Source of the DNA: Dolomedes plantarius
Taxonomy: Eukaryota > Arthropoda > Arachnida > Araneae > Dolomedidae
Assembly (NCBI GenBank): GCA_907164885.2
Contig: OU015501.1
Span: forward strand, 64,988,693 to 65,052,692
Length of the DNA: 64,000 nucleotides
Direction of reading: 5' to 3'
Positions 14,501 through 26,848 of this stretch are shown here, piece after piece. The number at the start of each line of letters is the position of its first letter. Positions within the stretch are counted from its first letter, which is position 1. The notes beneath the pieces are model-generated. The model had not been told where the DNA came from. It did no database searches and was given only the letters and a program-made list of their open reading frames with translations. A program made the translations under genes and the position numbers.

Positions 14501-16839
14501 ACTTAACAGCATAAAACTAACTGTGTTGATGAAAAGAGAGAAAAGTAATTGAGTATTGACTGACATCCTACACCTGATTTTAATGTTTCATTTCTTTATG
14601 ATTTCCAAATATAATCTGTTCTGAGTATAGAAGGGGTGAACAAGTCGTACATACAAGTCTTTAAATATTTATTATAAATTTTCTATAAGGCAGTACAGGA
14701 AGTTTCTATTACAAATAACAATATTGTGGCAGCAGTCATATTCTACAATTTTTTTAAAAGCAAATTTTAATCTCATATTTTATAAGCACATTTTCCCCCT
14801 ATTACAATTTGCTTTATCAACTGAGCTATCTAAAAAGTTGCGAGTAGAAAAAAAATATTTGCATACAGAGAAATCATTCAGTACAGCCCAAGCTACATCA
14901 ACAATAACACATTTTCCATTCATACTGAGACCATTAATATTTCATACCCTAAAAAATCTCTTTCCCAGCTCTAGAGTTTTCTGCATGCATACATACAATC
15001 ATTATTATTAAAGTTAATTTTTAGTTTCTTTTGTTGTCGCAGAAACATGCATAACCTTTTGATGATAATAGTTTTTAATTGCTCTGATCTAATACAAAAA
15101 CTTTTAGAAAACCCACACTACCTTTTATATGTAATTTTTTGAACCACTGATCAATAATCACAGCTCTCAAAGAGAAAACAAATATAGTCCCATAAATTAC
15201 ATTGATAAATTTAAAAAAAAATATTGGTGACAAAATAAATTGAATTTGGAAGCAGAAAAAAAGAGAAAGAATGTAGTACATAAATGACTTATGATTTTTC
15301 ATGACTTAGATAAGGTCAGCAACACTAAATTTTTGTCTGTATCTGAAAAAATGTTTACACTGCAAATTTGGCTTGGTATCAAATACGAAAAGAAATTTTT
15401 CTCTCTGAATAATAAATTTATGCTTCCTCTTCATTATTTATAAGGTTGCAGTTTTTCTTACCCAAGCAAATGTCAGCAACATAAAAACACACAAGCACTA
15501 GATTCATATAAAAAATGGTCTATTAAACAAAACGCAGTAGGAATGATGTAAATAATAAATTTTATAGTCGACTCGTAAATAATCTAGTCAAGTCAGTAAT
15601 AAGTAGACAAATAATGTGAGCAAAGGGTCCTTTAATAGTAAATCAAGGTACATATTTCTGTTATCTGCTGTGCAGATACGAAATACAAGATGTCAATGAA
15701 ATGATATTTAAATATTCTTAAAAAAAAAAAAATAATAATAAAAAATAATAATTTGAGGAGTAGTAAGAGCAGTAACTAATAGCAAAAATAGAAAACAATT
15801 AGAGTAGAGGAAGTAATAACACTTAACCAGTACTACATGAAAAATACCAATATTTCTATGCCAGGAAATAAAAAAATTTACAGATACATGAGAAATATAT
15901 GAAATTAAATGTATACATTTTCTTTTATTATATAGAAGATGAATGCTGAAATCTGCAGGCCACTGAATAGTTCAAAATAATATATTTATAGAATAAAATT
16001 AGGTCTTACTCTAGGAATTTAGAAAATTAAACAGATATGCCACCAGAATATGTTAAAATAGTTTATAAATAATTTTTAAAATCCATATATGATTAAAAAC
16101 AATATAAACATACACAGAACATGTACAATTAAAATTAATTATACATTTTCATAAAATCACTTGGCTATTTTAAGTTTATTTTATTCATCTAAATAGATTT
16201 CATCATAATATAATGCATAAAATTATATCACTATCTGTTAAACAAAAATGCAGGAAAAATTGAACACAATACTTACGATAATTTTCTTTATTTGATATAT
16301 AAGTGACTCCCACTAGAGCCATTATTTCAGTGACATGAAACCAATAATTGAAGGAAATTACATTCTGATATAATGACTTTGATTCCTCTTTCACATTTTT
16401 TGTTTTCCTAACATAGTGACTGTAATATACTGAAGCCAAAAGAAGACGTGGTGTTGAATGGAGAGCAACTCCGATCCGCCATATGTACCTCTGGGGTGAT
16501 ATTCCTGTTATTGCACTTACAGATGGACAAAAATTAAATACCTAAAAAGCATGAAGAAAGTCATGAAAAAAGAAAATAAACCTCTCAGAAAAAATAGCCA
16601 CATTTTTAATAAATAATCATATAACAAATGAAAATAGCAAAAATAAATGGTATCTTTCTTAAAAAGAGAATACTCACGTGACATATTGTTGTATTGACCA
16701 GTTCAAAACTGAAGATCATTGAAGTGATAAAACAAAATACCATTGACACCAATGGCAAAACAACAGTGACTAAGGATAACTTCTTCAAACTGAGACAAAA
16801 TAATGGGCTTGAATTATCATCTGGACTGCTCCTACTCAT
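8374..16839 (-). CDS. PGAP2: post-GPI attachment to proteins factor 2 (PGAP2), five coding exons
   Basis: PGAP2 is a multi-pass ER/Golgi membrane protein of the Frag1/DRAM/Sfk1 family, needed for fatty-acid remodelling of GPI anchors. Coding exons on the minus strand are 16839–16678, 16541–16277, 14271–14166, 12132–12024 and 8531–8374. All have AG acceptors and GT donors. The product is about 266 residues, close to the usual ~250. Conserved blocks in order are a first membrane helix ending ...FSFELVNTTICH, SPQRYIWRIGVALHSTPR, NYWFHVTEIMALVGVTYIS, MLSTCVLSS, KLSYRTKLFL...YKHRVYCEE and CEYVICFANMAFHATIIWD. Order and spacing match PGAP2 throughout. Phases fit at every junction except in exon 3, which is one base short. 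I chose the start at MSRSSPDD because an AG acceptor lies 30 bases upstream, suggesting a non-coding first exon further up. Confidence 0.93.
10254..11130 (+). mobile_element. fossil Tc1-like transposase in PGAP2 intron 4
   Basis: Plus-strand frames carry a heavily mutated Tc1 transposase. An ATG at 10254 starts MPHHKMRQHYEHLIDLERRN, like the family's MPRRR..QYEQLTEFERGRI. It is followed by STIMDTWKQWAQE (helix-turn-helix), RLEWSPEQRYW and a late block resembling the VMVWGAI..H.RSPLV region. Many stops interrupt it. I could not find its inverted repeats. It lies antisense inside the PGAP2 intron. Confidence 0.65.
12024..12132 (-). CDS. PGAP2: PGAP2 coding exon 4
   Basis: The acceptor is CTTTTGCAG|GAGAAG and the donor is AACTTG|GTAATA. 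It has 36 codons plus one base. It encodes KLSYRTKLFLCAVIAV and YFFYKHRVYCEE, aligning with the SYSWKQRLFIINF and YFRHNMYCEAG blocks of vertebrate PGAP2. Confidence 0.93.
12840..13480 (-). mobile_element. fossil Tc1/mariner transposase in PGAP2 intron 3
   Basis: Minus-strand translation gives KWKEKWITTIFSNEKFK (like the W.KVIFSDEKKF block with catalytic D changed to N), then GDGYAFHQDSGMIHTSVLTERWF (like the FQQDNAPIHTS..T..WF block). Several frameshifts and stops are present and the C-terminus was not found. It belongs to a different subfamily from the 10.3 kb copy. Confidence 0.6.
14166..14271 (-). CDS. PGAP2: PGAP2 coding exon 3, one base short
   Basis: The acceptor is AAATTTAG|CTGTCC and the donor is ATTTG|GTTAGT. 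Entered in the phase set by exon 2, the exon begins VHEK like the IHEN of homologs, then slips frame at a six-A run (14259–14264 on the plus strand, as T). From there the correct protein (ITFMAASISYMLSTCVLSS) is in the next frame. The exon is 106 bp where 107 would keep both phases. An AG 35 bases inside (GGCAG|CTTCC) would restore frame but drop about 12 residues of a membrane helix. Confidence 0.85.
16277..16541 (-). CDS. PGAP2: PGAP2 coding exon 2
   Basis: The acceptor is CTTTTTAG|GTATTT and the donor is TTATC|GTAAGT. The 265-bp exon enters in phase 0 and leaves with one base over. It encodes FCPSVSAITGISPQRYIWR, the family signature, then two predicted membrane segments including WFHVTEIMALVGVTYIS. 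Confidence 0.93.
16678..16839 (-). CDS. PGAP2: PGAP2 coding exon 1
   Basis: This exon has 54 codons from ATG (16839–16837) to the donor CAC|GTGAGT, phase 0. It encodes a short polar N-terminus and the first transmembrane helix (LVTVVLPLVSMVFCFITSMIF), followed by FELVNTTICH, which aligns with the HFKETTATHCG region of vertebrate PGAP2. Confidence 0.9.
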
Positions 16840-16868
16840 GATTTTAGTGTTGTACTTTACAAGCAAAG
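16840..16868 (-). promoter_or_regulatory. PGAP2: probable 5' UTR start of PGAP2 exon 1 (splice acceptor)
   Basis: ATATTTTTATAG on the minus strand ends at 16869. An intron ending there would make the 29 bases before the ATG the tail of a split 5' UTR. A promoter was not identified. Confidence 0.4.
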
Positions 16869-16869
16869 C

Positions 16870-18426
16870 TATAAAAATATAGGTTAACATATAGCTATTT
16901 TCAATTACAATTTTAAACTTTTATTTTTAAAGAAATATTTTAAAATGCAGTATTGATTTACTTTTGATGGAAGAAATACGATTCTAGAGACATAATGAAA
17001 AAGAGAGTAAGTGTAATCAGACATATAAGATACATGGAAATTAGAAACACTGGCCACAACCATTAGTCTCTTAAACAGTTGTAAGGGTCACCTCATCCTA
17101 AAAAGGTTTCAGAACTGTGAAAGGTATAGGTGTATTTATGAATATTAAATAAAGTTTAAAAGTAGACAAAATTGAAGATAAACCAATCAATAATACTGCC
17201 CACATAGATATGGAGAAAAATGCGTATTTCTTACTGACTTACATTTGTTGTAAGTTATGAAGATTAATAGTGTATGGCTTTTACACATATGTATTTACTA
17301 CTTAAATTGATAAGAGATCCCTTCTAGTGATTTAAAATATGAAAAAAGTTTAGTGAAAATCAGATAAGTTCGATACAAGTGAAATTTTTTCTGTCACCAT
17401 TTTAATGTAACTGATATACTGTTATATACAATACACAAATTTTGCAAAGTGTGAAGCACTTTGAAAATTTAATCTACTTGAAAAATCATTGGATACAAAC
17501 AAATTTTTTCCAATAAATCAAGATTACTATGATTATTTGAAAATAATTCTTTAAAAATATTATGACATCAAGTAAGTGAGAGATGTTAAGAACATAGTAT
17601 AAGAACTCATTAGTCTTAAATTACACAGATAAATTTATTGATATAAAATCAAAAAATAATCACTAGCAAATAAATGAAATTATAATCAAGAAATTAAATA
17701 ATTACAAGAAAAAGCAATGAATGGTAGTTTTAATCAATCAGAAGTAAAAGTATAGAACCACTTTTTCAAACAGTAACTATGTATAGAAGTGAAACAGTTC
17801 TAATCATGAAACTATACATTTAAGCATAGTCATGTTATAAGTCTATGGATAATTTTTCCCATTGTGACCTTTTTTTAAACAAAATTTTGCTACTTGATCC
17901 TTTTTAATCAAATCAAATTTTCTAACACCAAAATTTAAATGTCCATAATCCATCACAGATATTGCTAGCTAACAATTGTATGCTTTAGCTACATTTCTTA
18001 GTTTTTGAAACAATTCCATAGCGATTTTATTTTTATATTTTTTACTAAGTTTTGAGGGAAGAAATTTTGGCTATGGAGGAATAATGCATATGCAGAGATT
18101 TTGTGAAATACTTTACAGATTGATTCCATTTTCAGAATCCTATCTGTGAGAAATATACTAGTTTACATTTTAAACAAAAGAACGGACTTATTTTTTGAGG
18201 TCAATCTCCAGGTTTTCATTTCAAATATGAAGCCAAAGGTTTAAGGAAAAAAAAAGTTCACACATATTAAATTCAGTTATGATTTAATTTTGGTACTAAA
18301 ATGATGTTAAAGGCTAATTTAATAGATTAATTCACTTTTAATCTTAAAATATTGGATTTTGAAAACTTCTCATGCCCCCTTAAGAAATCACCACAACTCA
18401 CCGACAGAAAACAGAAAGTTGATAAA
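16870..18426. other. no gene seen
   Basis: This is the upstream side of PGAP2, AT-rich with many A/T runs. I see no conserved exon or transposon end. It may be an intron in the PGAP2 5' UTR. Confidence 0.5.
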
Positions 18427-18430
18427 TTAA

Positions 18431-19025
18431 CCCTTCAGTGGTAACCTGAAAATTATCAGACGCCAGTGGTATCCTTGGGTCTGCCAGGCCCAGGAAATTA
18501 ATTTTTCAAAAATATGCTAATTAATCAGCAAAATGGTTTTAGGACATCAAATAAAGCATGCTAGTCTGAAATTGAAGAAATCAATTTTATTTTATTTTTT
18601 CGCATACTAAAAACTGATTACATAATAAAATTTATAGACAACTGATACAAAAAATAAATTTGATTAGAATCTAAAAAAATCCAAACATTGCAACTGTAAT
18701 TTTGACATATCATTGTTGCATGTTTTAAGCAGATACAGACTGAACATCCTCTTGACACTGTAAATTGAAAACCTTTCTCAAGGTAGACGGGTCCACGGTG
18801 AAAAAAAAAATAACAATAGTGATAACCTCAGGTCTATGAGTCCCAGACTGCTTTTTGAGACTTGTTTGTCACTTCAATTTTGGAACCAAACTAAGGTAGG
18901 ATCAAGGAATGCCATCTAGAGGATTTGATAGGAAAGTACTCTAGTGGTGAACTGGTTAACTAGTTCCTAAATATGAAAAAACTGTTGCCTCCTGGGCCTG
19001 AAAGACCCAGGGATACCATGAAGGG
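18431..19025. mobile_element. TTAA-flanked MITE, piggyBac-type
   Basis: The 595-bp unit is flanked on both sides by TTAA (18427–18430 and 19026–19029). Its ends are inverted: CCCTTCAGTGGTA on the left and TACCATGAAGGG on the right. Further in, GGTATCCTTGGGTCT and GGCCCAGG on the left are mirrored by CCTGGGCCT and AGACCCAGGGATACC on the right. The interior has no coding frame. TTAA duplication with CCC/GGG ends is the hallmark of piggyBac-mobilised elements. Confidence 0.85.
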
Positions 19026-20264
19026 TTAATGAATAAATAATTTTAACAGCTAATCAGTTTTATTAGAATCAGTTATTGTACATTGTATCTTTTACTCTTA
19101 GTTAAGTGACTAATCAGGGCATATGGCAATCTATCTAAAGTTTTTTAAATACAACTTTAATGAAAATCAAAATGCATACATCAGGATAGCAGGGTACCTT
19201 AATAACTGACTTCATATTTACACAAATTGATAAATTCTTTATCCTTCTTAGTAATTCAAAACATGTCATAATTCTTAAAATCATTTTTAAGTAATATAAA
19301 TAAGTTAACTGTACAGTGACATCATGTTCACATGTTAAAAATAGGTCAAGTATGCTGAAAAACAAACTTTTATTTTTTCTTTCATCAGCATTCTTTGTCA
19401 TGTTTTTGCTGGAATTTTTTTAAACCTTACAAATAATTAAAAAAATAATATAGAAATATAGAAAATACACACACAATTTTTTTTCTTTAAATGTGAACAA
19501 AAATTAGCCCACTAAAATAAATATGAAGTTAGTCGGGATGTAAGGTAAAATTATAAGAGTTATATTACAATTTTCGAGTTATTTATGTACGACTTTTTCA
19601 GGGAACTGCTTATGAAATAATCTGCTCTTTCAACAGAAAAAAATTATTTTCTGCCTAAATAGGAAAATTCCATAGTGTTTACTCAAGAGATGAACAGTTT
19701 CAAGACATGCCTATTTAAACATTGTTTTCTCTACAGCTTCCTTTATTCTAATTCTACCATTTTTTTTTTTTGCAATTTACGAGATCCTTTTTTTAAAAAT
19801 GAGTATAGTAGTAATTTTTTACTCTAAAGCACACAGATATCTCCAAACCAGTTATATAGTAAATAAAAATGGCTACTGAGAAGAAAAACAAAAAACAAAA
19901 CACATCAGGCTACAAATATAAAGACATTTCTCAAACATCTTTTTTGTTTTTAGTCTGAACACAATCTTATTTCCCTATTCTCTTATTTTAAGCTAAAATA
20001 TATACATATACAACACCATCTGTTAACAAATGTATTTCCAGACATTTCATAAACTCACACAAGAACAAAAGTTCAAAAACAGGCTCAAAATAACTACTAA
20101 CAATGGCCGCAAAAATATACGACAATGCGGATAAAAATTTATAATTTTGTTAAAATGGCAACAAACCTCAAAATAAATAAATAAAAAATCCTGATTTTTT
20201 TCTATTATAATTAAAAAAATTAATGAGTGAAATGCTATATTTTTAGTTTATTTACAATGGCTTG

Positions 20265-20265
<1 letters not shown>

Positions 20266-20328
<63 letters not shown>
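20266..20328. repeat. (TA)n microsatellite
   Basis: An uninterrupted TA dinucleotide run of about 63 bases. Confidence 0.97.
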
Positions 20329-20331
<3 letters not shown>

Positions 20332-23300
20332 GTATATTAGAATTTTCTAACCACTTTCTTCCATCACACTAAATTTCATAAAATTACATATAGTTAAAAT
20401 CCAGTTAGTGCTATTATTTTTATTTGCTATTATTATGATTTTCAAAAAGAAAAAAAGATAACATTAAAGGAAGATTTTTAAAGTATAACTGCTTAAAAAA
20501 AAAAAAAGAAGAAAAAACATTATGGAAGGGGGGGAGGGGGTACTGTTCGCATATAAAGCTTCAATCAATTCATAACAGAGATATATCTATCTTATCTACC
20601 TTTCTTAATTATTAATATATACATAATTTACGTCATGTGCCTCAAAGAGATTACTATTAAAATGTTTTCACTCTGAAGATTTAAAGAGATTAAAAGTGAA
20701 AAAAACATTACTGCATGTTATTAGGCATGATACAGTGTTTTCAAATCCTCAAATGCTTCAGGAATAGGTCTTGCAGACTGCTTAGAAGAGTATGTTCAAT
20801 ACAGGCAGTGTTAATAACAACATGATAATGATAATACGGAAACTGACTCTTAAATATTAGTGTTAAATATTGCTTTGAAAATACAAACTTAAGAGTTGCT
20901 AGATGTTCTGAAGCTAGTATCAGCGAATCTTCATAAAAAGCAAAGTATCCAGTGTTCCATTTCTGATGTGTGCTGTCCAGGTGTGACCCTAAGAAAATGC
21001 AGATTTACAGGCATGGCAAAAAATCCAGCTTTACAATTTACAACAATGTAATGTCAATAATGGATATCTTTTTCTCTGCTTGTCTAATTCAGGCCAAAGA
21101 AAATCCATTTCAAAGGGTTATGACTTATGAACAATTATCTTGAATATTAAAGCCAAATAAACATATCAGCTTCAATCACATATAGTTACCGTAGAAAATC
21201 AAGAAGAAACTGTTTTGAACATAACTGAGCAGTTTGTGATAGCTGTTCAGTATCAGCTGATGTAGACTAAATGTTTCCTCTTTTGGGGACTCGTTCATTT
21301 GAGGCTGAAAACCTATTCAGAAAAAGCCTTTAAGCATTTTTCTTTTCAACTACAGAATATTTCTATTATTGTTAAATATAATTTTTTTTTCAAATGGCAA
21401 TATGGCTTTTTTTTTTTTATTATCTACTTACTGATGGTGTGTTTATCTTTAAAATATAACCTTACAGAATTAACCCTGCATTAAATGTTCTTTGCTTTAC
21501 TGAAGGTCAGACTTTGCCCTTTAACTTTGCTTATTTAAAGGCACATGAAGTTTTAAATAGTCTGAACTTTTCAGGAAATAACTTGTAAATTCTTTTTAAT
21601 TTAGCTGTCATGTATCTATAGTTTGAAGAGGAAATTGCAATTTCTCTTAAGCATGTTTAATGTTAATCTCTTTTAGCTACAGTTGAATAATTAAAAAAAC
21701 TTTTCATTATGAAATTTTCAGCAATGGCTAATGACATAACAAGAATTGAGTTACAGTCCCCAACCTGACACCAGAAGAACACTCCAAATTAATCCTGTAA
21801 AGAGCCTACTCTGTAACCATATTTTACTGCCAACTAGTTAGCCTATGGATGAATAAGAGGAAGAAAAATGATTGATTGTCAATAGCACATAAATTTAAAG
21901 TCAAAAATAATGATGAAACCAAACAACTGCAAACTTTAAAAATTGTAATAACCACAAATTGCTTCCAATGATAGCTCAGGCTCTGCATTTTATTTTTTAG
22001 ACACAGCAACCCAAACTTCTGATTTATGCTAAAAAATAATTAAAATGTAATATAAATTATATCTGGCTAATTATAATGGTATAAATGAAACATAAATTAA
22101 TTTTGTATTGAGACGAAGGTCCTAAACTTATGGTATATCACTACGTAAAAACAAATATTCCACAAAAATCCAAAATTGGTAAGCTTGTCCGGCCTTAAGC
22201 AATTCTGGTAAGAGATACTTAACCTGTAATTCAAAATGAGTAATACACACACATCTGAAGTACACTATTTTCAGAAAATTATCGACATAACAATAACATT
22301 AGACATCCTTCAAATTGCCCTAACTTAACAACTGTATTGGTTCCATGGATATTCTAATGTTACCTATTCAGGTCTCATATTCTAATTTTTCAGTCTCTTT
22401 TTCATAATTTGAGAAAAAAAATAAATTATAGCATTCATTTAGTACATATTAAGCATATTTTATTTATGAAACTATATTATAAAAGTTTTCAGTCATTCCC
22501 ATAACTTAAAGCTCATTGGGTCATAACCAGAAATATTAACTTTATATAAGCTAATTCGGTTACTATATTTCAGGAGTTTTTTTACCTTCCTTTAAATATT
22601 TTTCTTTAGAGTACCAGCATTTTCCCTTTTACCACATAATTACAAATTTTAAATACCAAACTTAAGTATACAATCATTTGTGCGTAAGCATTTTACTGTA
22701 AATTTTTTCGTTGGATAATCCATGACAAATGAGCTAAAATTTTGTTTTCTCTGTATCATATATGCCAATACGGAAGTTAAAGAGGGGCCATTCCTAAATT
22801 ATTTGAATCCAAAACTGTAATTATAATTTTTTCTTTCTAATTTGTCACTTTCAAATTGGAAGAGTAAACACTCTAAGTTTAAAAGTATTATATATGGTGT
22901 CTACATCACTTCAGTTTTGCCAATGCAGATCTTTTGAGAAGGTGTTTTAAATAAAGATCTTTAACGTACCTTCATTTTCTGCTTTTTACGTAATTGAAAT
23001 ACCAAATGTTAGTATATGCTCTTTTTAGTGCATATGTTTTACTGTAAATTTTTCAGATGTCAGGCCCTGTCAAAGGAGTTTAAAATTTAATTTTGTTATC
23101 TGTAACTAAGCAGTGTGGAGGTTAAAAATGAACTTTCCTAGTTTTCTTAAACCTACAAACTATGATTCTAGTTTTCCCCATTATTTTTTATTGCTTTAAA
23201 AAATAGCTTTCTAGATGCAGAGGAGTACATGCTAAATTTGAAATTAGCTCTTAAGAATGTATATAAAAAATATTTACAACATATTTTGCCATAAATTAAG

Positions 23301-23710
23301 ACCATTTTTACCAATACCTACATTTTTTTGGCTTTTAATGATCATTGGCGAATTGTTTTACCTACTACCCCTGTACTTCTAGACTACCAGGAATATTATG
23401 CATCTCCAGAAAAAAGAAATATTTAAGACAGATAGGCTAAAAGAAGTTTTAAGATAAGAAGAATCTTTTGCAAGCACAGGTATTAGAGAGATTTACAAAT
23501 ATATGAAATCCAAGCATACAGTTAAATTACACAGATATACAAATAATTACATTCTGGATAACTCAGTATACATGACGCAGGAACAAAAAAAAATAGGTCC
23601 TTGAGGTCTTATTAATTTTAAAATAGTCTATCCTTTCTGCAAAATATGCACTAAAGCATGCTAATGTAATCTGTGATATATTGTGGAATAAAATTATACA
23701 TTACAAAGGA

Positions 23711-23743
23711 AATATGCCCACATTTAAGTTATGTGGGCATATT
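23711..23743. repeat. short perfect palindrome
   Basis: AATATGCCCACAT, a 7-base spacer, then ATGTGGGCATATT: 13 bases of perfect inverted repeat. Function unknown. Confidence 0.8.
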
Positions 23744-25238
23744 GCTTTTCCTTACATATATTAATTAACCTTTTCCAAAGTTATGAGTAAAATTTATTGC
23801 TAAAAAGAGAAATTTATTCATGAATAATTCCTTGAAATATAAAATTCATGGTTTCTCCCACCTTTCTTTCATCTGCTGGAAAAAATTGGTGTAGATCCTT
23901 ATTTTAAAGTCTACAGGTATAAATAAAATAAAACATAAAAAGGAAGAACTTATTGAAAATCACTGATTTTGACTCAATATCCTACCTAGAATAAAACTAT
24001 TCTACTTTCTAAAAACATAAAATATGCAATAATTAAAAATTTTTCTATACAAGGCACAAATGAACAGCTTTTATTGAACAGATATTTATATTTATTCAAT
24101 GACTGCTAAAAATCAAATGGATTTTTTTATTTTTTCTCCTTTTTGTACCTTTTACTCAAATATCTCAATAAACAGAAAATGTGCGTAAACATATATACAT
24201 AGTACAAAAAATATCAGAATTAAATATTGTTTTGATTTGATGGATAAAAACTTTTGATTTTAAGGAAAATGCATAAATGTTTTACACACACATACATATT
24301 TATATATATGTTTGTCTATGTATGATGATAAACCGGAGATTATGATCTTAGCCAACAAGATGATGTATTTTGCAACAAGATATCAGATGAAAAGGATGAT
24401 GTTATCATCTAATGGTGGTTGTTTTCAAGGTTTAGATATAAAAGATTAAAAAAATAAATTCTCTAACATATCTACATATGAATATAACATATTAGCATCA
24501 CTTTCATGTTATTTATACTAATTTTTTTTTTAATTTCAATTTCAAAACCTCCAGCAAAGGTCATTTTATCAAGAGTAAATTCAATTTTAACATGAGAATA
24601 CCAGAGACATTCTAACTTAGAAAGGATTTTAAACTTTTATAACAGTGACTTTCATTATATGGTACTAATGAAAGAAAACATTAGCCTTGCAATATCATTA
24701 TCTACAGTTTGGCCCCTTTGGATATTCTAAAAGAATAGTTTTAGAGAGTTCATTAAAAAAAGAAAAAACACTCATTAGCTTTATTCCTCACTGAGAAGTT
24801 TAATTTTGAAGAAACAAACATAATATCATGGTTAAAATTCAAAAACTATAAACCTCACTACTATAAATAAGAGATTTTAACTATAACTAGAAAACATAAC
24901 TGTCAAAGATAAATTAAAAAGTCTAGAAGTCTTATACTTATAATAACATCCATAATATTTATAAAACTCTATCTATGTTCTATAACAGAGAGAATGTAAT
25001 TACAAATAAATCACTAACTCTATCTAACTTTCATGCAACATGGTATCATACATAACTTAAAGGGCAATTAAAAATTTCAACAAAACTATTCCAAACACAG
25101 AAACATATCCTTGAGTAACATTAAATTATGTAAATTTAAATTACTAAATACTGTAATAGCATATTTTATTTACTGAGATATTGCAAACACACGTACAGAG
25201 TTTCATACTGGGTGGTTACTTTTATGATTTTTCAAAGT

Positions 25239-25466
25239 TCAAGCTTGCAAAAACTCTAATATACAACGCCGCAGGTTAAAGCCGGTGAAATGATTTACAT
25301 ACTGGATAATAAGATTTTGGGGAGGAACAACAGGAGTAAATACAAATAACAACTTTCCATGCACACAAAAAAAACTATTAGCAATTCTCTCTGCTTCTGG
25401 TTTCGAATCAATTGAATCAAATGTATGAAACTTCATGTATTGAAATATAATCAAGTAAACGACAAT
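25239..25466 (-). CDS. candidate exon of an unrecognised minus-strand gene
   Basis: An open minus-strand frame follows a good acceptor (CCGTTTTCAG at about 25468) and runs to a TGA at 25239. It reads through MKFHTFDSIDSKPEAERIAN, HGKLLFVFTPVVPPQNL and LRRCILEFLQA. The composition is more protein-like than neighbouring open frames (balanced charge, few Lys/Asn/Ile repeats). I do not recognise the family. A strong donor on the same strand at 25814 (TTTTCC|GTAAGT) could end an upstream exon, but the reading frames do not join simply. It may be a real terminal exon, a non-coding transcript or chance. Confidence 0.22.
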   Translation of the reverse strand: MVVYLIIFQYMKFHTFDSIDSKPEAERIANSFFCVHGKLLFVFTPVVPPQNLIIQYVNHFTGFNLRRCILEFLQA

Positions 25467-26784
25467 TCTGAAAACGGAAGATTAAGGTCAATAAAGACAG
25501 TAAGCTTCTGATCAGCACACTGTGCAATATTTATGTTCAAGACAAGTCACAGTATATTGTTTAATGGAAAAATATAAACACAGATCAATCATAACACTAT
25601 GGAGTGAGCGGGTGAGAATCGCAGATCTATAAAAAGATCTCATAGATAATGCTTACTTTAATTTGTAACTTTTTGTCCATAAAATAGAAACCTTGCCATT
25701 GACATTATATATACAGAATTTGAACTAAATAACTGAAGTCTACAACCCCTGTCAACATAGTACACTTGAGAGCATCACTAACTTAAATTACCTCTGCTTC
25801 TCACTCTACTTACGGAAAATTGATGCCACCTCTAATTTAGAAATACCATTTTTCCGCACTGAATATCGAAAATTATAAAACAAGAAATAATATAGTTTTC
25901 ATATATAACTTAATAGCTGGAAAGTATGTATGATAAGTTTTTAAGGTACAAAGAATATAAACTGTTTCCAGTAGTCTGCAAATCATTATCAAATTTTTTC
26001 TTATACGGTGCAGAAGAAAAAAGAGAAACGAGAGCAAAAAAATCATTAATTGATTGATTACCAAAAGGATAAAATTATTTTTTCTTTAATACGAATCTTC
26101 AGGATCACATTTTGTTGCCTTAAATGTCCTACGCTTATACAAAATGGCACATAGTTCTAGAAAACAGCTTCTGTTTCACTACAATTATTTCATATCAATT
26201 TAACTACTCCTTGTATTATTAAATACTCATGTTTTAAAATACAGTACTTAATGTGTATTTTATTTTAATAAAATATTAAACTTTATATGAACATTAGTCT
26301 TATAAATGCAATCATTGCTCCTGGAAAACTAGTTTTAGATTAGATAAGCCATGAATCTAGTTTTCATGCGATTTTTTAATACAGTTTAATTAAATATATT
26401 TGGTGAAATTAATTAAATTGGTCAAAATTTGACAGAATCGTGTGTACAGGACTTTATTTTAATTAAACAAAATGAATTAAATATAATGAAAATTATTTTC
26501 TAGAAATAATTATTTTCTAGAAATAATTATTGTATGAAAATGTGTTATTTCATTGAAATAGACCTTTAAAAACTTTAAACAACATTTAAATGAATTAAAC
26601 TATTTCATTTTCCAACATAATTTATAAATTTTTAAATATTTATCAACTTTTGCATGTTGAAAACTGATTCTGCTCCAGCAATGTGTGTGATACTAAACTC
26701 TACTCTATCAATAGCAGTCGCATTGTGCCCTTACCGACCTTATTGAATCTGTGTGTTGATTAATAATTTGTAATACCTTAAAAA

Positions 26785-26848
26785 ATGCTTTCTAGAGCTA
26801 TTTCTCAAGTAACTCGCCAGTCTTTCACTAAATTAGGTAGAGTTACTA
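26785..26848 (+). CDS. COX7B-like coding exon 1
   Basis: ATG at 26785 follows an AT-rich leader. Twenty-one codons (MLSRAISQVTRQSFTKLGRV plus T) and one base run to the donor ACTA|GTAAGT. This encodes the first part of the presumed mitochondrial presequence. Confidence 0.85.

Larger units (their letters stand above)
19030..25230. other. no gene seen
   Basis: Low-complexity AT-rich DNA with A/T homopolymers and one long (TA)n tract. Open frames are short with no recognisable motifs. Apart from the small palindrome listed separately, nothing could be assigned. Confidence 0.55.

Noticed and set aside
16694..16882. 62-codon plus-strand frame
   Set aside because: It is antisense to PGAP2 exon 1, whose homology and splice sites are on the minus strand.
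26690..26784. Divergent promoter shared by the COX7B-like gene and a minus-strand transcript
   Set aside because: A minus-strand donor-like CG|GTAAGG occurs at about 26734, but without transcripts or a clear core promoter the case is too weak to list as a feature.
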